From positions 1 to 8,332 of the forward strand of contig JAEZKN010000326.1 of assembly GCA_023415395.1 (NCBI GenBank): DNA of 8,332 bases, read 5' to 3'. Source of the DNA: Actinomycetes bacterium. GTDB lineage: Bacteria; Actinomycetota; Actinomycetes; Propionibacteriales; Nocardioidaceae. Below the pieces are notes generated by a model that was not told the origin of the DNA, did no database searches, and saw only the letters and a program-made list of their open reading frames with translations. The first letter of the stretch is position 1, and each line of letters opens with the position of its first letter. Positions 1-5,960 of the stretch are shown here, in pieces. The position numbers and the translations under genes are program-made.

Positions 1-182
<182 letters not shown>

Positions 183-185
183 CGC

Positions 186-416
186 TCAGCCCGTCGTCTC
201 CACGTCGTCGGTGTCCGGCTGCTCGTCCTGGCGCTCGTCGAAGGTCGGGGCGTCGGGGCCCTGGGGGCCCTCGTCGGTCGCCCCGCTCTCCTCGGTGGGC
301 TGACCCGCGACGGAGTCGCCGTCGGACACACCGGGGACCTCGGAGAGCTCGCCCTCCTTCTTCAGCCCGCTGACCTCGGAGACCTGGCCCTCGTCCTGCT
401 GCTGGTTGTCACTCAT
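186..416 (-). CDS. Small acidic, probably disordered hypothetical protein (76 aa)
   Basis: This encodes 76 residues from the ATG at 414-416, beginning MSDNQQQDEG. The frame stays open upstream to about 527, but a longer start would run across the promoter and start of the divergent gene at 502, so the internal ATG is preferred. The composition is dominated by Glu, Asp, Gly, Ser, Gln and Pro, with no Cys and no hydrophobic core, so it is probably intrinsically disordered. A short imperfect internal repeat, SEVSGL then SEVPGV, is spaced about 14 residues apart. No good Shine-Dalgarno is visible. A TACTGC sequence six bases before the ATG weakly resembles the -10 of a leaderless gene. I cannot assign a function. 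It could also be a non-coding stretch that is open by chance, although its strongly biased acidic composition and the clean convergent end next to the gene on the left argue for coding. Confidence 0.55.
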   Translation of the reverse strand: MSDNQQQDEGQVSEVSGLKKEGELSEVPGVSDGDSVAGQPTEESGATDEGPQGPDAPTFDERQDEQPDTDDVETTG

Positions 417-488
417 GCCAGCGCAGTACCCGGAACGCAGCGGTCGACTCGTGCGTTCGACCTGGTGAGCGACGACGAGCACCGAGGC

Positions 489-495
489 GAGAGGA
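489..495 (+). promoter_or_regulatory. Ribosome binding site of the zf-TFIIB gene
   Basis: GAGAGGA lies six bases before the ATG at 502. It is the best Shine-Dalgarno in the left half of the window and fixes the start of the 85-residue gene. Confidence 0.7.
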
Positions 496-501
496 CGCGA
501 C

Positions 502-759
502 ATGCAGTGCCCCACTGACCAGACCACGCTGGTGATGAGCGAGCGAAGCGGGATCGAGATCGACTACTGCCCGACCTGCCGCGGCGTGTGGCTCGACCGC
601 GGCGAGCTGGACAAGATCATCGAGCGCTCGCTGAGCCAGCCGGCACTGGCGCCCGCGCCGCCCCAGCAGTACCAGCAGCCGCGCTACGAGCAGCCCTACC
701 AGCAGGGCTACTACAAGAAGAAGCGCAAGGAGAGCTGGCTCAGCGAGCTCTTCGACTGA
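502..759 (+). CDS. zf-TFIIB family zinc-ribbon protein
   Basis: This 85-residue protein has a TFIIB-like zinc-ribbon domain at about residues 2-43. The second knuckle is CPTC (C23, C26), followed by the family hallmark GVWLDRGELDKI at 28-39. The first knuckle is CPTD (C3, D6), so the second cysteine is replaced by Asp. From memory this occurs in other actinobacterial members of the family. Residues about 48-70 form a Pro/Gln/Tyr-rich linker, and the C-terminus is a basic KKKRKE followed by SWLSELFD, also typical of the group. There is no signal peptide or membrane segment, so it should be cytoplasmic. The biochemical role of the family is not established; nucleic-acid or protein binding is inferred only from the ribbon fold. 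It is the first gene of a + strand run, with the spermidine-synthase-like gene starting about 29 bases after its stop, so co-transcription is likely. Confidence 0.88.
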   Translation: MQCPTDQTTLVMSERSGIEIDYCPTCRGVWLDRGELDKIIERSLSQPALAPAPPQQYQQPRYEQPYQQGYYKKKRKESWLSELFD

Positions 760-788
760 CCTCGCCACCGGTCGGTCACACTGTCGCC

Positions 789-1481
789 GTGGAGTCCGTG
801 GAGTACGTGGAGATCGCCCGAGCCGAGACCGAGCGCGGTGAGCTGGTGCTGCGCGAGCGACGCGAGGCCAACGCGCCTGCGGTCCACGAGCTGCGCGCCA
901 ACGGGGTCTTCGTCATGGACACCGTCGAGGTGAGCAGCGAGCGCGCCCTGGCGAGCGCCGCGCTCGCCCTCGTCGAGGACCCGCGCGCGGTCGTCGTCGG
1001 CGGTCTCGGGCTCGGCTACACCATGCACGAGGTGCTGGCCGACCACCGGGTGGAGCGGTGCGCGGTGGTGGAGATCGAGCAGGCGCTGGTCGACTGGATG
1101 CGCGCCGGCACGATCCCGCACGGCCCGGCCCTCCTCGCCGACGAGCGGGTGCACATCGTCGTGGCGGACGTCGCGGTGGCGCTGGCCGAGGCACCGCCGG
1201 CGTCCTACGACCTCATCCTGCTCGACGTCGACAACGGCCCGGGCTACCTCGTGCACGACACCAACGCCGATCTCTACCGCGCACCCGCGTTGGAGAACGC
1301 CCGGCGGGCGCTGCGCGAGGGCGGGGCGCTGGTGATCTGGTCGGCCGCGGAGGCGCCGGAGCTCGAGGAGCGGATGCGGGAGGTCTTCGGGAACGCCGAG
1401 GCGCGGCCCCACGACGTGCTGCTGCAGGACCGCGACGAGCAGTACTGGCTCTACGTCGCGCGGGTAACGTCCCAGGCATGA
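789..1481 (+). CDS. Spermidine-synthase-like, SAM-methyltransferase-fold protein
   Basis: This encodes about 230 residues if the GTG at 789 is the start. GTG at 798 and 807 are also possible, and none has a convincing Shine-Dalgarno. The frame remains open to 588, but that upstream part overlaps the zinc-ribbon gene. The Rossmann nucleotide-binding loop is GGLGLG at residues 71-76, the acidic ribose-binding position is in VVEIE (E95 or E97), a further acidic position is D127, and the strand IV motif is LLDVDNGPG at 144-152. Spacing and fold resemble SpeE. However, the canonical aminopropyltransferase signature D-S-S/T-D-P is replaced by D-V-D-N-G-P-G, and the N-terminal beta-sheet domain is shortened to about 55 residues. 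It may therefore not make spermidine; an unassigned SAM or decarboxy-SAM-using enzyme is the safer call. Its TGA overlaps the fumC ATG (ATGA), implying translational coupling. Confidence 0.85.
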   Translation: MESVEYVEIARAETERGELVLRERREANAPAVHELRANGVFVMDTVEVSSERALASAALALVEDPRAVVVGGLGLGYTMHEVLADHRVERCAVVEIEQALVDWMRAGTIPHGPALLADERVHIVVADVAVALAEAPPASYDLILLDVDNGPGYLVHDTNADLYRAPALENARRALREGGALVIWSAAEAPELEERMREVFGNAEARPHDVLLQDRDEQYWLYVARVTSQA

Positions 1482-2869
1482 GCTCCGGAGACGACTTCCG
1501 CATCGAGCACGACAGCATGGGCGAGGTCCGGGTGCCCGCCGACGCCCTGTGGCGGGCGCAGACCCAGCGCGCCGTCGAGAACTTCCCGATCAGCGGCACG
1601 CCGATCGAGCCCGCCCTCGTCCACGCCATCGGGCGGGTGAAGGCCGCGGCCGCCCGGGTCAACGGCCAGCTCGGCATCCTCGAGGAGGCGCAGGCCGCCG
1701 CCATCGAGGCGGCCGCGACGCAGGTGGCCGAGGGCGCCCACGACGACGACTTCCCCATCGACGTCTTCCAGACCGGCTCGGGCACCAGCTCGAACATGAA
1801 CGCCAACGAGGTCATCGCCACCCTCGCCCAGCGCGCCGGCACCGAGGTGCACCCCAACGACCACGTCAACGCGAGCCAGTCGAGCAACGACACCTTCCCG
1901 ACCGCGATCCACGTCGCCGCGACGCTCGAGGTCGTCGACGACCTGCTGCCGGCGCTCGACGTGCTCGCGACGTCGCTCGAGGCCAAGGCCGAGGAGTTCG
2001 CCGGGCTGGTCAAGTCCGGCCGCACGCACCTGATGGACGCGACGCCGGTGATGCTGGGCCAGGAGCTCGGCGGCTACGCCGCCACGGTGCGGTACGCCGT
2101 CGAGCGGCTCGAGTCCGTCCTCCCCCGCGTCCGCGAGCTGCCCCTGGGCGGCACCGCCGTCGGCACCGGCATCAACACCCCGCCGGGCTTCGCCGAGCGG
2201 GTCATCGGCGTCCTCGCCGAGACCACCGGGCAGCCGTTCACGGAGGCGCGCAACCACTTCGAGGCCCAGGGCACCCGGGACTCGCTCGTCGAGCTGAGCG
2301 GCGTGCTGCGCACCTACGCGGTGGGCCTGACCAAGATCTGCAACGACCTGCGGTGGATGTCGTCGGGCCCGACGACCGGGTTGGCCGAGATCCACCTGCC
2401 CGACCTCCAGCCGGGCTCGAGCATCATGCCGGGCAAGGTGAACCCGGTGCTCCCCGAGGCGACGCTCATGGTCTGCTTCCAGGTCGTCGGCAACGACGCC
2501 GCGGTGACCGCGGCCGGCGCGAGCGGCAGCTTCGAGCTCAACGTCGCGATGCCGGTGATGGCGCGCAACGTGCTCGAGTCGGTGCGGCTGCTGGCCGCGT
2601 CCTCGCGGCTGCTCGCCGAGCGGTGCATCGACGGCATCACCGCGAACGCCGAGCGGATGCGGCAGTACGCCGAGTCCTCGCCGTCGGTCGTGACGCCGCT
2701 GAACAAGCACATCGGCTACGAGGCCGCGGCCAAGGTCGCCAAGCAGGCGCTCGCCGACGGCGCGACCATCCGCGAGACCGTGGTCGCGATGGGCTACGTC
2801 GAGCGGGGCGAGCTCACCGAGGCCCAGCTCGACGAGGCACTCGACGTGGAGTCGATGACCCACCCCTGA
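1478..2869 (+). CDS. fumC: Fumarate hydratase, class II
   Basis: This 463-residue protein has the usual length for the class II, iron-independent, homotetrameric fumarase. It reversibly hydrates fumarate to L-malate in the TCA cycle in the cytoplasm. The N-terminus FRIEHDSMGEVRVPADALW is typical. Active-site segments are TGSGTSSNMN at residues 99-108, a SQSSND segment, GRTHLMDATP with the catalytic-type H184 (equivalent to H188 of E. coli FumC), and the superfamily signature GSSIMPGKVN at 313-322, with S314 as the likely catalytic serine on the mobile loop. All key residues are present. Argininosuccinate lyase, adenylosuccinate lyase and aspartase share the fold, but the overall match is to fumarase. 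The start is the ATG at 1478, which overlaps the preceding stop by 4 bp and has no good Shine-Dalgarno, so translation is probably coupled. The last 76 bp lie antisense to the end of the DUF4396 gene. Confidence 0.97.
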   Translation: MSSGDDFRIEHDSMGEVRVPADALWRAQTQRAVENFPISGTPIEPALVHAIGRVKAAAARVNGQLGILEEAQAAAIEAAATQVAEGAHDDDFPIDVFQTGSGTSSNMNANEVIATLAQRAGTEVHPNDHVNASQSSNDTFPTAIHVAATLEVVDDLLPALDVLATSLEAKAEEFAGLVKSGRTHLMDATPVMLGQELGGYAATVRYAVERLESVLPRVRELPLGGTAVGTGINTPPGFAERVIGVLAETTGQPFTEARNHFEAQGTRDSLVELSGVLRTYAVGLTKICNDLRWMSSGPTTGLAEIHLPDLQPGSSIMPGKVNPVLPEATLMVCFQVVGNDAAVTAAGASGSFELNVAMPVMARNVLESVRLLAASSRLLAERCIDGITANAERMRQYAESSPSVVTPLNKHIGYEAAAKVAKQALADGATIRETVVAMGYVERGELTEAQLDEALDVESMTHP

Positions 2870-3492
2870 GCATGCCCGGCCGGCTCGTCGTCGGCCGCCA
2901 GCTCGTCGGCGGCCGAGTCGACCAGGCCGCCGAGCAGGAACCCCACGATCGCGGCCACCAGGGTGGGCGTGGCCAGCGACGGGATGAAGCGGCGGGCGCC
3001 GGTCGGGGCCGCCGCACCGTGGTACTCGTGCGTGAGCGCGTGGCCCTTGCCCCGCTGGAGCAGGTAGCGGTTGACGGGGTAGGCCGCGAGGAACGCCGCG
3101 CTCAGCGCGATCATCATGCCGACCCAGAAGACGACGTTGACCAGGCCGGCGTCCATCGCCCCCGGGACCAGCGCCATGACGACGTTGTCGACGACCTCCA
3201 TGGTCGCGATCGACAGGGTGTCGGCGGCCAGCACCACGCCCAGGGCGGCGCCGACGCCGAGCCCGGCCCGCAGCAGCGGGAGGGTCGAGAGGGTGTAGCC
3301 GAACAGGAAGGCCAGCGCGATCGAGAGGGCGATCGTGACGGCGTTGCCCAGCCCGGCGGCGGTGCCGATCATCAGGCCGGCGATCTCACCGACGGCGCAG
3401 CCGGTGAGACAGTGCAGCGTGGCGCTGACCGCCATGGTGTTCACGGAGCCCATCGCGGGGTGGGCGTGGTGGGCGTGCTCGGCGTGGTCCAT
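2794..3492 (-). CDS. DUF4396 membrane protein with His-rich N-terminus, putative copper-responsive
   Basis: This encodes 232 residues from the ATG at 3490-3492. The frame is open further upstream, but that would translate the operator and part of the preceding gene. The N-terminus is a metal-ligand cluster, MDHAEHAHHAHPAM (five His in the first 11 residues). The DUF4396 core follows, with ATLHCLTGC (H27, C28, C32) leading into the first membrane segment. Three or four further hydrophobic helices follow, among them a segment with ADTLSIATMEVVDN and VPGAMDAGL that places Met, Glu and Asp inside or beside the membrane. A last helix (ATPTLVAAIVGFLLGGLVD) precedes an acidic tail. DUF4396 has no proven function; a role in copper handling is inferred from the His and Cys residues and from the CsoR-type operator at its promoter. 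The last roughly 25 residues are read antisense to fumC and are low-complexity Ser-rich, so they are probably not functional. No Shine-Dalgarno is seen, and the transcript is probably nearly leaderless. Confidence 0.88.
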   Translation of the reverse strand: MDHAEHAHHAHPAMGSVNTMAVSATLHCLTGCAVGEIAGLMIGTAAGLGNAVTIALSIALAFLFGYTLSTLPLLRAGLGVGAALGVVLAADTLSIATMEVVDNVVMALVPGAMDAGLVNVVFWVGMMIALSAAFLAAYPVNRYLLQRGKGHALTHEYHGAAAPTGARRFIPSLATPTLVAAIVGFLLGGLVDSAADELAADDEPAGHAQGWVIDSTSSASSSWASVSSPRST

Positions 3493-3502
3493 GCCAGCCG
3501 AA

Positions 3503-3508
3503 CTTATA
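3503..3508 (-). promoter_or_regulatory. -10 box of the DUF4396 gene (near-leaderless)
   Basis: On the - strand TATAAG lies ten bases before the ATG at 3492. Transcription would begin about 3-5 bases before the start codon, leaving no room for a Shine-Dalgarno, and none is present. The box shares four bases with the right arm (in gene orientation) of the inverted repeat at 3505-3523, so a bound repressor would block RNA polymerase. No good -35 is visible. Confidence 0.5.
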
Positions 3509-3523
3509 CCCCTGGGGGGTATA
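3505..3523. promoter_or_regulatory. CsoR-type copper operator (inverted repeat)
   Basis: TATACCCC-TGG-GGGGTATA is a perfect 8-bp inverted repeat with a 3-base centre. The AT-flanked C-run/G-run layout is that of operators bound by the CsoR/RcnR family of copper, nickel and related repressors. It lies in the 50-bp gap between the transglycosylase stop (3543) and the DUF4396 start (3492), and overlaps the -10 box of the DUF4396 gene. No csoR gene is in the window, so the regulator would act from elsewhere. The site is seen directly; the identity of the binding protein is inferred. Confidence 0.7.
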
Positions 3524-3542
3524 TTCCCAGAGGGAGGCGGGG

Positions 3543-4196
3543 TCAGTACCAGCCGTGCGACTCGGAGTGTCCCCAGGCGCCGCACGGGCTGCCGTAGCGG
3601 TCGCGGATGTAGCCCAGCCCCCACTCGATCTGCGTGGCCGGATTGGTCCTCCAGTCCGAGCCCGCCGAGGCCATCTTCGAGCCCGGCAGCGACTGCGGGA
3701 TTCCGTAGGCGCCGGAGGAGGGGTTCTCGGCCGAGGGATTCCAGCCGCTCTCCCGCATCCAGAGCGACTCCAGGCAGCCGAACTGGTCGGAGGAGAAGCC
3801 GAAGCGGGGCATCAGCGCCCGGGCGATGTCGCGCGGGTCGCCCGCGGAGAGCTCGACCTTCTCGGCCATCGCCGGCCCGCTCTCCACCGAGAGGGCGGCC
3901 GCCTTCACCGGGTCGGCGGCCTGGCGGCGGTCGGAGGCGCGCGAGACCGCGGGACCGCGGTCGACCTCCGGGACTGTGTCGGCCTGGACGGCCCCGGTGA
4001 GGCTGGCGCCGACCGAGTCAGCAGCGCCGGGCCCCGCAGCGCCCTGGAGGACGCCGCCGGAGACCGCGACGCCGGTCACGGCGACGGCGACCGACGACAT
4101 GACGACCGTGTTCTTGAGAGCCCGCTTGGGGGCCTCCACGATCGACCGCTCGGGGACCTGGCGGTGCTTGGGGACGTACTTGGTGCTTTTCGACAA
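3543..4196 (-). CDS. Secreted or membrane-anchored lytic transglycosylase-like protein
   Basis: This encodes 217 residues from a TTG at 4194-4196. The start is chosen because the basic SKSTKYVPKHR N-terminus leading into a hydrophobic segment is typical of actinobacterial members; the Shine-Dalgarno is weak. Residues about 30-50 (NTVVMSSVAVAVTGVAVSGG) form a signal peptide or anchor. Residues about 51-120 are a variable Ala/Ser/Asp-rich linker. Residues about 121-217 are the SLT/goose-lysozyme-like domain, with FGCLESLWMRESGW (likely catalytic E149), a SGAYGIPQSLPGSKM motif and the C-terminal WGLGYIRDRYGSPCGAWGH. C141 and C205 could form a disulfide outside the cell. Such enzymes cleave the glycan backbone of peptidoglycan during growth or division. 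It lies alone between phoH and the DUF4396 gene, 243 bp downstream of phoH, so it probably has its own promoter. Confidence 0.88.
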   Translation of the reverse strand: MSKSTKYVPKHRQVPERSIVEAPKRALKNTVVMSSVAVAVTGVAVSGGVLQGAAGPGAADSVGASLTGAVQADTVPEVDRGPAVSRASDRRQAADPVKAAALSVESGPAMAEKVELSAGDPRDIARALMPRFGFSSDQFGCLESLWMRESGWNPSAENPSSGAYGIPQSLPGSKMASAGSDWRTNPATQIEWGLGYIRDRYGSPCGAWGHSESHGWY

Positions 4197-4282
4197 GGCT
4201 CGCTGCTCGGGGTAGACGACTCGGGCAGTTCCGCTTCCCCGGCCGGCCCGAGTGGCCAGAGGTCACGAAAAGATCTCGCGCC

Positions 4283-4311
4283 ACCCTGCCGGACAGGTCA
4301 GGTGGTTGCAA
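4283..4311 (-). promoter_or_regulatory. Possible promoter of the transglycosylase gene
   Basis: On the - strand TTGCAA (4311-4306) and CAGGGT (4288-4283) are separated by exactly 17 bases. The -35 matches the housekeeping consensus at four of six positions, while the -10 matches only the conserved A and final T. A start near 4276 would leave an 80-base leader before the TTG. This is the best candidate in the 243-bp gap, but the support is weak. Confidence 0.3.
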
Positions 4312-4347
4312 ACCGAACGGCCGGATCGGCCCGTCCGATTCTCCCCC

Positions 4348-4375
4348 GGGGCGCCACAGGCGTCACAAACGCCCC
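4348..4375. repeat. Inverted repeat between phoH and the transglycosylase gene
   Basis: GGGGCG (4348-4353) and CGCCCC (4370-4375) form arms around a 16-base loop. Nested in this stretch, GGCGT (4359-4363) and ACGCC (4369-4373) form a five-base-pair hairpin with a five-base loop. It lies just beyond the stronger hairpin at 4377-4422 and may be part of the same termination region. Confidence 0.4.
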
Positions 4376-4376
4376 A

Positions 4377-4422
4377 GGAGACGACAGGTTTCACCGGATG
4401 ACCGGTGGAACCTGTCGCCTCC
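4377..4422 (-). terminator. Strong hairpin 17 bases after phoH, probable terminator
   Basis: The inner arms 4382-4397 (CGACAGGTTTCACCGG) and 4402-4417 (CCGGTGGAACCTGTCG) match at 15 of 16 positions around an ATGA loop. After one further non-Watson-Crick position the stem continues with GGAG (4377-4380) against CTCC (4419-4422). The hairpin begins 17 bases after the phoH stop codon. No T-run follows, as is usual for high-GC actinobacterial terminators. Each strand would have one G-U and one A-C pair, so it could fold as RNA in either orientation. A palindromic protein-binding site is the alternative. Confidence 0.6.
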
Positions 4423-4439
4423 CGAGGCGGAACGCACAC

Positions 4440-5813
4440 TCAGACGACGACGTTCTCCAGCATCTCGGTAACCAGCGCGGCGATCGGCGACCGCTCCGAG
4501 CGGGTCAGCGTCACGTGGGCGAACAGCGGGTGGCCCTTGAGCTTCTCGACGACCGCGACCACCCCGTCGTGGCGGCCCACCCGGAGGTTGTCGCGCTGGG
4601 CCACGTCGTGGGTGAGGACCACCTTGGAGTTCGCCCCGATCCGGGAGAGGACCGTGAGCAGGACGTTGCGCTCGAGCGACTGGGCCTCGTCGACGATGAC
4701 GAACGCGTCGTGCAGCGAGCGGCCCCGGATGTGGGTCAGGGGCAGCACCTCGAGCATCCCGCGGTCGAGGATCTCGTCGATGACGTCGGTGGAGGTCATC
4801 GCGCCGAGGGTGTCGAAGACGGCCTGGCCCCACGGCGACATCTTCTCCGACTCCGAGCCGGGCAGGTAGCCGAGCTCCTGGCCGCCGACGGCGAAGAGCG
4901 GGCGGAAGACCACGACCTTCTTGTGCTGCCCGCGCTCCAGGACCGCCTCGAGCCCGGCGCACAGCGCGAGCGCGGACTTGCCGGTGCCCGCGCGGCCGCC
5001 GAGGGAGACGATGCCCACCTCGGGGTCGAGCAGCATCTCCAGCGCGATCCGCTGCTCGGCCGAGCGGCCGTGGATGCCGAACGCCTCCCGGTCGCCACGC
5101 ACGAGGTGGACCTGCTTGTCGGGGCCGACCCGGCCCAGCGCCGTACCCCGCTCCGAGAGCAGCACCAGGCCCTGGTGGCACGGCAGGTCGCGAGCCTCGG
5201 CGAGGTCGAGGGTGCCCGCGTCGTAGAGCTCGTCGAGCTCGGCGGCGGGGACCTCGATCTCGGCCATGCCCGAGTAGCCGGTGTCGGAGTCGCTGATCGC
5301 CTCCGCGCGGTACTCCTCGGCGTCGAGACCGACGGCCGAGGCCTTGATCCGCAGCGGGAGGTCCTTGGAGACGAGCGTGACGTCGGCACCCTCGTTGGCC
5401 AGGTTGCGCGCCACGGCGAGGATCCGGGTGTCGTTGTCACCGAGACGGAAGCCGGACGGCAGGGACGCCGGGTCGGTGTGGTTGAGCTCGACGCGGAGGG
5501 TGCCGCCGAGCTCACCGACCGGGATCGGCTCGTCGAGGCGGCCGTGCGTCACCCGCATCTCGTCGAGCGCCCGGAGCGCCGTCCGGGCGAAGAACCCCAG
5601 CTCGGGGTGGTTCCGCTTGCCCTCCAGCTCGGTGATCACCACGACGGGCAGCACGACCTCGTGCTCCTCGAAGCGGTTCAGGGCACCGGGGTCGGCGAGC
5701 AGGACGCTGGTGTCGAGCACGTAGGTGCGCACCGACGGCGCGGATCTCGCGCGGGTCCTCGCGGCGGCCGGCGTGGTGGCGGAGCGCTGGGTCTTCGGAG
5801 CCTGGTTCGGCAC
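4440..5813 (-). CDS. phoH2: PhoH2 family protein: PIN ribonuclease plus PhoH ATPase/helicase
   Basis: This encodes 457 residues from a GTG at 5811-5813, with a good GAAGGGG Shine-Dalgarno seven bases upstream. After a basic 28-residue lead, residues about 30-155 are a PIN domain with the acidic metal-binding set D34 (YVLDTSVLL), E62 (ITELEGK), D126/D128 (GDNDTRILAVA) and D151. Residues about 245-455 are the PhoH domain with Walker A GGRAGTGKS at 272-280, PhoH hallmark RPLFAVGGQELGYLPGS at about 304-320, Walker B FVIVDEAQ at 371-378 and THDVAQRDNLRVGRHDG at about 401-417. Mycobacterial PhoH2 is an ATP-dependent, sequence-specific RNA helicase and RNase, encoded with a small partner, PhoAT, just upstream. 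No overlapping phoAT-like gene is seen here; the only candidate upstream is a 31-codon ORF at 5865-5960. All catalytic residues are present. It is preceded by a 299-bp leader region and followed by a terminator hairpin. Confidence 0.95.
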   Translation of the reverse strand: MPNQAPKTQRSATTPAAARTRARSAPSVRTYVLDTSVLLADPGALNRFEEHEVVLPVVVITELEGKRNHPELGFFARTALRALDEMRVTHGRLDEPIPVGELGGTLRVELNHTDPASLPSGFRLGDNDTRILAVARNLANEGADVTLVSKDLPLRIKASAVGLDAEEYRAEAISDSDTGYSGMAEIEVPAAELDELYDAGTLDLAEARDLPCHQGLVLLSERGTALGRVGPDKQVHLVRGDREAFGIHGRSAEQRIALEMLLDPEVGIVSLGGRAGTGKSALALCAGLEAVLERGQHKKVVVFRPLFAVGGQELGYLPGSESEKMSPWGQAVFDTLGAMTSTDVIDEILDRGMLEVLPLTHIRGRSLHDAFVIVDEAQSLERNVLLTVLSRIGANSKVVLTHDVAQRDNLRVGRHDGVVAVVEKLKGHPLFAHVTLTRSERSPIAALVTEMLENVVV

Positions 5814-5864
5814 GGTGACACCCCTTCGCAGGCCGGCGCGAGCACTCTGCGCCCCGGCCGTGGA

Positions 5865-5960
5865 TCAAGCTGACGGACCGGAACGGACCCGAGGGCCGGA
5901 GTGCCGGCTCCCGGTCGCGCGGCAGCCCGGCTGCCGTGCTGTGCAGTCGCGATTGCTCAC
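5865..5960 (-). CDS. Possible 31-codon leader ORF upstream of phoH2
   Basis: A GTG at 5958-5960 opens 31 codons to TGA at 5865, giving a basic peptide with two cysteines (VSNRDCTARQPGC, then Arg/Ser/Gly-rich). The main support is a near-ideal Shine-Dalgarno, GGGAGG (5973-5968), exactly seven bases upstream. Against it, the same frame is open far upstream because of high GC, and the peptide matches nothing I know. The Shine-Dalgarno lies in the 3' arm of a small hairpin, so initiation may be controlled. The ORF stops 51 bases before the phoH2 GTG. Confidence 0.25.
   Translation of the reverse strand: MSNRDCTARQPGCRATGSRHSGPRVRSGPSA
5920..5936 (-). repeat. Tight GC hairpin in the phoH2 leader
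   Basis: CGGCAGC (5920-5926) and GCTGCCG (5930-5936) form a perfect seven-base-pair stem around a three-base loop. It lies inside the possible leader ORF and could be an attenuator element or chance in GC-rich DNA. Confidence 0.4.

Noticed and set aside
1451..2863. 470-codon open frame on - antisense to fumC
   Set aside because: It is rich in Arg, Gly, His and Leu with no domain, and mirrors the codon structure of fumC, whose active-site motifs are unmistakable. It is an antisense shadow of high-GC coding.
1549..3597. 682-codon open frame on + running across fumC and the DUF4396 gene
   Set aside because: The translation is almost entirely Arg, Gly, Ala and Pro and crosses two real genes and the operator. 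It has no recognisable domain.
4197..4439. c-di-AMP (ydaO-type) riboswitch before the transglycosylase gene
   Set aside because: Such riboswitches often precede cell-wall hydrolase genes in actinobacteria, so I looked for the conserved GGGTGAAT and GACAGCTAACC-like blocks. A weakly similar GCCCGAGTCGTCTACCCCG is present on the - strand, but the other conserved blocks are missing.
3555..5873. 772-codon open frame on + opposite the transglycosylase and phoH2 genes
   Set aside because: It is antisense to two genes with complete catalytic motifs and is rich in Arg, Gly, Val, Asp and Leu without a domain. It reads through the terminator hairpin and the intergenic gap.
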